Below, in pieces: positions 24,361-31,962 of a stretch of DNA of 42,639 bases (its first letter is position 1; the number at the start of each line of letters is the position of its first letter). The stretch covers positions 1 through 42,639 of the forward strand of contig WOFQ01000118.1 of NCBI GenBank assembly GCA_012184525.1, in the 5' to 3' direction. Under the pieces are notes generated by a model. The model saw only the letters and a list, made by a program, of their open reading frames with translations. It made no database searches and had not been told where the DNA came from. The stretch is from Xenoacremonium recifei. Taxonomy: Eukaryota; Ascomycota; Sordariomycetes; Hypocreales; Nectriaceae. Position numbers and translations under genes: made by a program.

Positions 24361-24946
24361 TTAGTCGCGTCGAGGGCGGTCGCCGTATCGTCGGCCACCA
24401 CGCTCGGGGATCTGAGCCTGGGAGACCTGGATGACGTTGACGGGGATGGCATCGAACTGCATTGCATGTTAGATATATTCGAACCACCTGGGCTGGAGTA
24501 TTGGGGACGTACGCCAAGGTGCTTGAGCAGGTCCTTGGTCTCGCCGTCGACGTCGAGCTGGCCGCTCTCGGTGTTCTGGGTGAAGTCCAGAGCGGAGACC
24601 TCAGGAACGTACTGATCCTTGCGCTCACGCTCCTCCTCCTGAAGCTTGAAGGAGATACCACGGACGGGGCCTCGCTGAATTCGCTTCATGAGATGGGTGG
24701 TGTAGCCGGCAATCTGCAGTCAAAAAAATCCCCCAGTCAGTCTTCTGATATTTTTCTTCTTCGGTTCTTCGTCTCGCGGCGAGAGTCGAGGCTGCTAACC
24801 TTGTTGCGCAGACGCTTAGAGGCGATAATAGCGATCTCATCGCAGATGCGCTTGTTGGTCTCGAAGTCCAGGGTGAGCTTGGGGTAGTATCGCTCAATGA
24901 TGACCTTGGCGGACTTCTTGACGGTCTTGGTACGGACGCGACCCAT
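24361..24946 (-). CDS. RPS17: 40S ribosomal protein eS17
   Basis: Three exons on the minus strand, 24946-24800, 24713-24513 and 24456-24361, give 147 residues. Both introns (86 and 56 bp) are in phase 0. The donors are GTTAGC and GTACGT, and the acceptors are TGCAG in both. The first exon, MGRVRTKTVKKSAKVIIERY onward to RLRNK, continues with IAGYTTHLMKRIQRGPVRG and the EEERERKDQYVPEVSALD block, a near-invariant signature of eukaryotic and archaeal eS17. The last exon gives the fungal-type tail ending in GGRRYGDRPRRD. The protein sits in the small-subunit head and beak region and is needed for 18S rRNA maturation. A telomere-like box and an E-box lie 119-152 bp upstream (annotated separately). 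Identity is certain, and the exon limits follow family conservation. Confidence 0.97.
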
Positions 24947-25064
24947 TTTGGCGGTATTGGACTGGTGATCGTTGGGTGTGGGATGTGTAAGAGTCGTTCA
25001 AGGAAATCCGTCCAAGTCTAGAAAATTGGTGTTGAGCGCTATGTGGTGGGGGCACCAACTGCGA

Positions 25065-25072
25065 TTAGGGTT
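25065..25072 (-). promoter_or_regulatory. Telobox (AACCCTAA) in the eS17 promoter
   Basis: On the minus strand this reads AACCCTAA, inside CAACCCTAATC, and lies 119 bp upstream of the eS17 ATG. AACCCTAA-type boxes bound by Tbf1/TRF-like Myb proteins are known in ribosomal-protein promoters of several ascomycetes. That it works here is inference. Confidence 0.6.
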
Positions 25073-25097
25073 GACAATTTTCCTGCACATGACTCGA

Positions 25098-25103
25098 CAC
25101 GTG
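25098..25103 (-). promoter_or_regulatory. E-box (TCACGTG context) in the eS17 promoter
   Basis: CACGTG, flanked to read ATCACGTGT on the minus strand, lies 25 bp upstream of the telobox. TCACGTG is the Cbf1 site, which accompanies Tbf1 sites in ribosomal-protein promoters of Candida albicans. Function here is inferred. Confidence 0.5.
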
Positions 25104-25350
25104 ATATGCTGGCACCCACTTAACTTAGCCTTAGCGCCTCTTATTCGCAGCGTTCCCCAAAGTCGTCTTGGGTGAGCTTGCTGACCCAGAAGGCATCAGA
25201 AAAGATCGTTTGTTTTCGTCCTTTAATATAATGCTGAAGATTTTCAATTCAATGCTACTTGTACAAGTTGGTACATGGCTTCTTCTGATACAAAAAGTTG
25301 TAGATGGCGATATACACGGCTAAGAATGCTCCTCAGAGCACTTCAGAGCC

Positions 25351-26769
25351 TCACTTCCTCTCCAGTCCGTAGCTGCTTGAGCTACCGACGACATCCTTGC
25401 CGTTTGAGGCAGAATCCTCCAGAATCTCATCCGCAACACGGTCAATCCTCCGCGAACTGGTCTGGGGTTTCCGTTGTTGCGAATCAGCCGATTTCTCATC
25501 GGTATAAATCTGCGCCAAGCCCTTGTTCTCTCGTGCGATCAACTGTGACTCGGCAGACGCCTCTCTGACTGTGAGAACCACCTTGCCGCTAGGATCTATG
25601 CGAGCCGTGTCGGGATCGACGAACGCCTTGGCACCTCCCACGGTCGTGAGGTCGAGGTGGTTGATGCCCGCAAGCATCTTGCGGTGATGCGCAAGGCGCT
25701 GCTTGCCAGGTCGGCTGTTGAACTCGTTATCGCCCGCAGGGGTGTCAGCGACAAAGCCACCGACACCAAGCTTGGCCGGAGCAGGGCCGGACTGGGGATA
25801 GAGAACACGAGACATGACGGGAGCTCGTCTCTCCTGAGGCCCGTAGACGGGATGGTTCTCCATGTAGGAGTTCGTTCTCAAGTAGCTGATACCAGCGGAG
25901 GGGTGGCTTGGAGGAGGCCCAGACTTTCCGTAAGGGCTGCCATTGGCGTTGTTCGCGGTCCAGAAGGTCTGGATGATCCCCACGGGTTGGCCGAGGGGAG
26001 CCAAGTCCAAGAACTTGGAGACCAGCCCGTAGAGCGTCGCGCGATCGCTGCGAAGAGTCCGGAGGTAGTTGGTGAACTGCTCCTCAGTAATATCCTCCGG
26101 CTTCACAGGCGAAGGGGCAGCATCTCCCCGGTCCATCGCCGCGTTGTTTTGGTCGGCTGTAAGTTCCTCTGCAAGGCGCTCCTTGAGCAACACCCGGAAC
26201 TGGGAACGCTGCGGGCGGACCTTCTTTTCCAAATACTCAATAAAGTCGCCCTCGGTCATGCGTGCAAGCCATGGTCCCTGGAACTTCCATCTCTTGTCGT
26301 CCTCGTTGCCGCCCCGAGACTCGGTGAAGTCCATGTCCTCCTCAAAGACAGATTTTCGCTCGGTATCGGTTCGTGATACGGGAATTCCCCGTCGCTCGTT
26401 GCCTTTGGGAATCGTCATGACAACCCGGAGCTCCTGGAACTTCTCCAATGACAGAGAATGATCCGAGGCAGAGGCGAAGTCGGTGATGCTCTCGATAGAG
26501 TCAAGCTGGTTGACACGGATGAGGGGGGTAGAAGTCTTCATGGTCGTTCGGAGCGGAAAAGGTCGCTTGAGTCCCCAATCGCCCTTCTCACGGGAGGACA
26601 GAGGCGAGGTGATGGACTGGTGTTGAGGGTAATGTCGCGTCATGGTTTGGGACTTGAAATTGCCCAGGTGCAGGTTTGTCGACTGCGGCTCGGGCAGAGG
26701 GTTGGGAACTGAAAAGAGACGAGAGGTCCTCAGCAAGGCCCCTCCGGGCGATACTGCGCGGCCGCCCAT
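25351..26769 (-). CDS. MRP51: Mitochondrial small-subunit ribosomal protein MRP51 (bS1m)
   Basis: A single exon encodes 472 residues. The start MGGRAVSPGGALLRTSRLFS is typical of fungal MRP51 proteins, where a basic, hydroxylated N-terminus acts as a mitochondrial presequence. A conserved block near residue 60 (GDWGLKRPFPLR) and the following ITDFASASDHSLSLEKFQEL are family hallmarks. Later segments include GPWLARMTEGDFIEYLEKKV and the C-terminal VVLTVREASAESQLIARENK. Mrp51 is a 37S mitoribosome subunit near the mRNA exit that, in yeast, helps translate mitochondrial mRNAs through their 5' leaders. An in-frame ATG at 26952 would add 61 residues. I reject it because two CCAAT boxes lie in that stretch and the family begins at SPGGALL. 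The gene is divergent with QTRT1, 356 bp apart. Confidence 0.93.
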   Translation of the reverse strand: MGGRAVSPGGALLRTSRLFSVPNPLPEPQSTNLHLGNFKSQTMTRHYPQHQSITSPLSSREKGDWGLKRPFPLRTTMKTSTPLIRVNQLDSIESITDFASASDHSLSLEKFQELRVVMTIPKGNERRGIPVSRTDTERKSVFEEDMDFTESRGGNEDDKRWKFQGPWLARMTEGDFIEYLEKKVRPQRSQFRVLLKERLAEELTADQNNAAMDRGDAAPSPVKPEDITEEQFTNYLRTLRSDRATLYGLVSKFLDLAPLGQPVGIIQTFWTANNANGSPYGKSGPPPSHPSAGISYLRTNSYMENHPVYGPQERRAPVMSRVLYPQSGPAPAKLGVGGFVADTPAGDNEFNSRPGKQRLAHHRKMLAGINHLDLTTVGGAKAFVDPDTARIDPSGKVVLTVREASAESQLIARENKGLAQIYTDEKSADSQQRKPQTSSRRIDRVADEILEDSASNGKDVVGSSSSYGLERK

Positions 26770-27125
26770 CGCAACGTTTCGAGCTGCTGGCGAGCTCAAT
26801 TGGCTGTCGAGGTCGTTGGGATGGCGTCTGATCCGAGCAGCAGAGCAAAAATTGGATGAGAGCTCGAGGTTCGGGATCAGCCGGTGATGACCCGGCCGGG
26901 AGCGTGATTGGCTACAGGGGCTTTGGCTGGAGCGACTGCTGAACTCCACCAAATCGACCGCTAACGCTGCGCCTACACTTCTCTCATGAAATCGCTTCTA
27001 AATTTGTGACGGTCTTAAATCTACTTCATGCACAGTATCGGGAGGTGAGGAGGAGAATTCGGTTCTTCTCTCTCGCTCCCCATCTCCCTCGTTAAACTAG
27101 AAAGTCGAGAGCGTCGCATAGGGAT
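26770..27125. promoter_or_regulatory. Compact divergent promoter of MRP51 and QTRT1
   Basis: These 356 bp separate two divergent start codons. On the minus strand, CCAAT boxes lie at 26799-26803 and 26907-26911. The second reads CCAATCA, the preferred HAP/CBC site, 138 bp upstream of the MRP51 ATG. A pyrimidine-rich run on the plus strand (about 27061-27095) precedes the QTRT1 start, as in many fungal core promoters. The CCAAT-binding complex commonly drives mitochondrial genes, so control of MRP51 by it is a plausible inference. Confidence 0.55.
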
Positions 27126-28479
27126 ATGCAAGCTATCAAAAAGATGACCTCGTCAAATATCTACAAGTCCCCAGCTCTCAGCTTTGAGCTCGTGGCTCGC
27201 TGCTCTGTGAGTTTCTCCAGTCCCTTTAGCAAAGACAACTCTAACAATCATGACCAAGGCAGACTACTAGAGCTCGTGCTTCTATCCTAACTCTTCCCCA
27301 TGGGCAGGTTGAGTTGCCCATGTTCATGCCTGTGGCGACCCAAGCGTCACTGAAGGGCATCACGCCGCAGCAGTTAGAAGACACAGGTTGTCGTCTGTGT
27401 CTAAACAACACCTATCATCTTGGGTTGAAGCCGGGCCAAGATGTACTTGATGCTATTGGAGGAGCACACAAACTGCAGGGTTGGAAATACAACATCTTGA
27501 CAGACAGCGGCGGGTGAGTGATCCCTGTTGCCCCTGTCGAAGACGTCGTACTGACATGCTTCACAGCTTTCAGATGGTCAGTCTCTTGAAACTGGCCACA
27601 ATTACCGAGCATGGTGTCGAGTTTCTTAGCCCTCACGATGGTTCGCCCATGCTTCTCACACCGGAACATTCTATGTCGCTCCAAAACACCATTGGAAGCG
27701 ACATCATGATGCAACTCGACGACGTCCTCGTGACCACCTCGCCTGACGCGGCGCGCATGCGAGAAGCAATGGAACGCAGCGTGCGTTGGCTTGACCGCTG
27801 CATCGCTGCGCACAAGAACCCGGACCGCCAGAACCTCTTCTGCATCATCCAAGGCGGTCTCGACCTGGATATGCGTCGCGAGTGCACCCGCGAAATGCTC
27901 GCCCGTGACACGCCGGGCATCGCCATCGGCGGTCTCAGTGGCGGCGAGGCCAAGGCCGATTACTGCCGCGTCGTCGAGGCCTGCACGGCACTGCTCCCTC
28001 CGCTCAAGCCGCGCTATGTCATGGGCATCGGCTACCCGGAGGATCTTGTCGTCAGTGTGGCCCTGGGCGCCGACATGTTCGACTGCGTGTGGCCCACGCG
28101 CACAGCTCGCTTTGGTAATGCCATAACCCGGCACGGCGTGCTCAACATCCGCAACAAGCGGTTCGCGACCGACTTCGGCCCTATTGAGGACGGATGTGGC
28201 TGCATGTGCTGTAGGGCTGAGGAGGGGGGCATGGGCATCACGCGGGCGTTCGTTCACCACAATGCGTCTAAGGAGACGGTAGCGGCGCATCTGCTGACCA
28301 TTCACAATGTCTGGTACCAGCTGAATCTCATGCGCGAAGTGCGGCAGGCTATTATCGAGGATCGGTTCCCTGCATATGTGCGGCAGTTCTTTGCTAATCT
28401 TTATGCCGATAAGACGGAGTATCCGGACTGGGCGGTTGGGGCTCTACAGGTTGTTGGTCTAGATTTAATGGCGGAGTAG
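27126..28479 (+). CDS. QTRT1: Queuine tRNA-ribosyltransferase catalytic subunit (eukaryotic TGT)
   Basis: Three exons, 27126-27206, 27263-27513 and 27567-28479, give 414 residues. The introns are 56 bp (GTGAGT, CTAAC branch) and 53 bp (GTGAGT...CACAG). The enzyme exchanges guanine-34 for queuine in the anticodon of His, Asn, Asp and Tyr tRNAs, working with a QTRT2 partner in eukaryotes. The general acid/base Asp108 lies in LTDSGGFQM, the nucleophile Asp283 in GADMFDCVWPTR, and the zinc ligands are C321, C323, C326 and H352. The spacing equals that of human QTRT1 with an offset of about four residues. The tRNA/base-binding motif IGGLSGGEAK is present. A second in-frame ATG at 27144 could also serve as start. 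Budding yeast lacks this enzyme and fission yeast has it, so its presence implies queuine salvage. The gene converges with the secreted-protein gene after a gap of 255 bp. Confidence 0.95.
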
Positions 28480-28734
28480 ATATGCAATGTCACAAAATCT
28501 AGAATCATGCGCCTTGGTGGCAGAGTAGCTCGGGAGTGGATGTGAAGATTTGCAGTTCATGTGTTTTATATACGGTAAGTTCCAAATCATTACTCCGGTG
28601 AGTTTGAAGTCTCACACATGAGATGCAGATGCCGTCAATCATTCATAAACATTCCCCAAGCAATCATTAAATCCAAGCTCAAATTCAACTGCTTCTCGCC
28701 GAAAGATACTCCAATTGGTCGTTTCCCCAACCAT

Positions 28735-29865
28735 TTACAAAGCGAAGGGAAGAGCAGCGAGGACGGCAGCAACGGCACCAACACCAAAGTCGACACGAGG
28801 GGCAGTGGCGGCGTTCCCGGTGGCCGAGGCCGTGGGAGTTACAGTAACTGTCACCTGGCCGTTCTTGGAGCTGCCGCCAGAGCTGCCGCCAGAGCTACCG
28901 TCAGAGCCACCGGTAGCAGTGGCCTCGGTCCCAGTGGCAGTGGCACTGCAGACATCGGTGAACTTCTCACATAGGCTGGCGAAGGTCTTGGCGACTGTTT
29001 CAAGGTATTAGTCTATGTTATTAACAGGAATCGAGACAGGCAGACTCACCAGGGTAAGCAGTCGAAGGGTCGCCGGTGATGGCCCAGTTAGCGCAGGTGG
29101 TAGCGAACTTGTCGAGGTCGTCGTTCCAGACAGTGCCCTGACAGCTAGAGTCCAAGTCAGCCAGATATTCTATTTAGTCCATCTTTCAAACGCATCCACT
29201 TACCAATAGCACGAAGCCTGCTCGCCGTAGGGGAGGTCGGTAAAGTCGGAGATCTTATTAGTGCACGACTCGAAGATGGAGATCATCTCCGAGCAGGCCT
29301 CAGCATAGGTCTGCACAGCGCTGGCGGACGTGATGGTGGCGCTAGATTCAGAGAAGAAATCGGAGGTTTCGGTAATGGCGAACCCCGTGCTCGTGGGAAA
29401 TGGCGCCTCTGAGGTGCTGAAAGCGGGAGTGGTGAAGCCGCCGAGGTTGTCGCAGTCTACATCCAGAGCGCAGAGGCTGTAGAATGTGCCGAAAGCTGGT
29501 CGCTATTAGAGACTCGAGACCCAGACGAACGCGCAGGAAGCTCCAGTCAACTTACCTGAAGCCTCGGTGGAATACTGGCGGGCCTCGTCCATGATATAGG
29601 TCGAGCAGATGGAGAAGTAGGGCGAGACGGCAGTGCCCTCGAAGCAGCACGCACAGTCGAGGAATTGGGTGGGATCAGCCGTCTCGAGGGCCGCAGTACC
29701 GCCAACAGACGTCACGCAGTAGTCGACGAGCTCTTCCGCAAAGGAACAGGCAGTGTACTGGGGGTCATCGGGGTTGAGGGCGGCGACGATGTCCGCTTGG
29801 TGAGGGAAGTCGAGCTGGGCAGCAACGCTGCCGGCAGCAGACAGGGCAAGCAAGACACTCTTCAT
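28735..29865 (-). CDS. Secreted, probably GPI-anchored protein with a duplicated eight-cysteine module
   Basis: Four exons on the minus strand, 29865-29556, 29495-29204, 29144-29050 and 28994-28735, give 318 residues. The introns are 60, 59 and 55 bp with GTAAGT, GTAAGT and GTGAGT donors. Residues 1-16 (MKSVLLALSAAGSVAA) form a signal peptide. After cleavage there are exactly 16 cysteines in two equivalent sets of eight. The first set is C40, C50, C71, C73, C74, C87, C112, C118. The second is C171, C181, C199, C201, C202, C218, C241, C248. A Ser/Thr/Gly-rich stalk follows (about 249-295), then a hydrophobic C-terminus (VGAVAAVLAALPFAL) with small residues before it, as in GPI-anchor signals. 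The cysteine spacing does not match CFEM or hydrophobins. I do not recognise a named family and suggest only a cell-surface or wall role. The first and third introns occupy equivalent positions in the two modules. Confidence 0.85.
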
Positions 29866-31962
29866 GTTGGCAACGAGACAAGCAGGTTCACAGATAACGA
29901 AGCCTTTGGTGAGCAGGAGAGGTGCAACGACGGTTGGCGAGCAAGAACAAGCAAGTTCTGCGCGACGGCTCGGGAACGGCGTCCTGAGCCTTTATGAGCT
30001 GGGCACCAAACCGCCCTCATCAAGCTAGAGAAAGCTCGAGCCGGGGGGAGGGGGAGCTAGACATGCAGCCGTAGCCAAGAAGCAGGACGCCGCACGAGGC
30101 AGAGTTGCCCAGCTGAAGAGCCAATGGGTGAGGCCTGCAAAGTGCGGCTGAGTCGATATTCGGCGCATCCCCGTCCGACTCCAAAGCCCGCCCAATCCGC
30201 TGAGGGGAGCCTAAGCCCAGCCAGGCCAGCCAAGAGACTCCGAATAATGAGAGGAGCAGCTAGCCAATACGGACAGGGCCTGCAGGGCTCCATCGGGACC
30301 GGGTCTGGATGCGGATGCGGGATGTTGTGGCAAGGAGAGGAGGTTGCCTATTTGCCGATGCTCGGCTTGGGTCTGTCTGGGTCAGCAATCATAGGGCTGG
30401 CGTGAGTCTGCGAAGCGCCCCCAACGCCCTACCCGTGCCCGTCCCCTCAACTTCTGCACGCTATCGAACGCATAATCGGGCTCCCGGCACTTCGCGTCCT
30501 GGCTAGCGAGGGCTGACGGGCGGTGTTGGAGATCGAGGAGGGCACACCAGACCAGACAGACACTCAAGGACGCCCTGAGGCCCAGCGGCACAGCAAGGAC
30601 ACCACCTCCACCGTCCAACCAGGCTGAAGTGGCGCTGTTCTTCCACCGATCCAGACGGAAGACTAAGGCCTAGCCGGCCGAGGCTAGCCTGAGTGTGTAA
30701 GGCGCCCAAGCCCCGAAGGAGTCGCGCGGGCAGGCTGGGCAGCGGAGTTTTGCCTCGAATCCGAGGCCATGCCCAGAGCTCGCTCGCCAACCTCGCTTGT
30801 TGGTTCAACTTGGCGCCTTCTCCAATGCCATCCATTCCGCTCTTCCAACGGGGTTCCGGCTCCTGAGGGCTGAAGTGGATCGAGAGGTTGATTGTCTTGA
30901 GACATGGGGTCGCAGCGGTCAGCGAGCACCGCAAGTTCAACGGCTCCCCCTCTCCCCAGCGAGACCCGTCCTGAACCCTGCCAGTTGAACAAGCGCAGCG
31001 ATCCAGCTTACGCCGGTGACAGGGCCATATTAAGCTTCAAAGCCAACCTTCTGAGCTTGTCGGGTAGCGTGCCAAGCAGCGAAGGACGCATTGCTCTCAT
31101 TCGCTGCCTGGTGCGGAATAGCCCATGTGACGAACATGTCTGTGCCATGGAGAGACCCTGGAAGTTGAGCGCCTCGTTCGTGTCCTTGACGCTTGACTCA
31201 TTGCTCCGTTCTCAGGCGATGCTCATGATGATGATGGGGAGCTCCGTTGTCCCGCGTGCGCAGACTGCCGGTGCGAAGGATTCGGCCATGCACTGCCTGC
31301 AGCAGCTCCCCCCTCGACCTGGAACAAGGCATCAGCAGAGAAAGAAACCAGCGTCTCCAAAACTTCGTCTCGTATTTTTCCCGCGCCTACACTTGTCTTA
31401 CCCCGATTTGCTGGCCCGGGATCAACGGTGCAATCTCGCCAACGCCTCAGCCAGCGAACCTCCCAAACATAAACACTCAACCATGCCTAATTCGGTAACT
31501 TCCCTCCGCAAAATCGCAGCCAAAGCATAGCACAATACAACAGCCATCATCAACCACATCCAAAAATGTATTCCAATAACCTGAACAATATGCCTAACCC
31601 AAACCCTAACTTGAACTCAATTCCTTTTCCTGGCCCTGAATTCTGACTAACCCAAACCCAAACCGCTAGCATCTCTCACGCAAATATACCTGTGGGCGTG
31701 TTAGTGCGTGTGTCTTTGAGTTAAGGATGTGGATGTTTCGTTGCCCGAACGACGTCACAGCTGCAATGCACGTGATTGCCCGACGCGCTTGTTGACGCGG
31801 TCCAACTTATTGCTGGAATTAGACGGCCATGATGCTGCCCCTCCAACCCCTGCTGCCACGTTGAAGCGCGAGAAGACATTCTGGACCCTGGAAAAAGCTA
31901 CCATCGCTCTGCAACCTCCTGTCAGCCACCGAGGCGCGTCTCATGAAACTACACGGCTTGCA
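29866..31962. other. Divergent intergenic region between the secreted-protein gene and HOS3
   Basis: No convincing gene is seen in these 2.1 kb. The part nearest 29.9-30.9 kb is GC-rich with random-looking frames on both strands. The HOS3-proximal part holds two telomere-like C-rich clusters (31594-31610 and 31647-31664) and an E-box CACGTG at 31769-31774. The frame leading into HOS3 is open for 78 codons upstream of its ATG but contains no in-frame ATG. Confidence 0.55.
31594..31664 (+). promoter_or_regulatory. Two telomere-like (TAACCC/AAACCCTAA) clusters upstream of HOS3
   Basis: CTAACCCAAACCCTAAC (31594-31610) and CTAACCCAAACCCAAACC (31647-31664) lie 300-370 bp upstream of the HOS3 ATG. 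They resemble degenerate CCCTAA telomere repeats or teloboxes. They could bind a TRF/Tbf1-like factor, or they may be the scar of telomere-repeat insertion at an old break. Confidence 0.5.

Larger units (their letters stand above)
24947..25350 (-). promoter_or_regulatory. eS17 promoter and MRP51 3' flank
   Basis: These 404 bp lie upstream of eS17 and downstream of the MRP51 stop. The right part (about 25220-25350) is AT-rich and likely the MRP51 3' UTR. The left part carries the telobox and E-box described separately. Confidence 0.6.

Noticed and set aside
24471..24490. GGTTCGAAT on the minus strand, resembling a tRNA B box
   Set aside because: It lies inside an intron of eS17, no A box or cloverleaf can be drawn around it, and no other tRNA signals were found.
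26770..26952. 61-residue N-terminal extension of MRP51
   Set aside because: The family begins at SPGGALL, the added residues are not conserved-looking, and the stretch holds two CCAAT boxes expected in a promoter.
27415..28305. 296-codon antisense frame opposite QTRT1
   Set aside because: It lies entirely opposite the highly conserved catalytic exon and has no family features. It is a shadow of codon bias.
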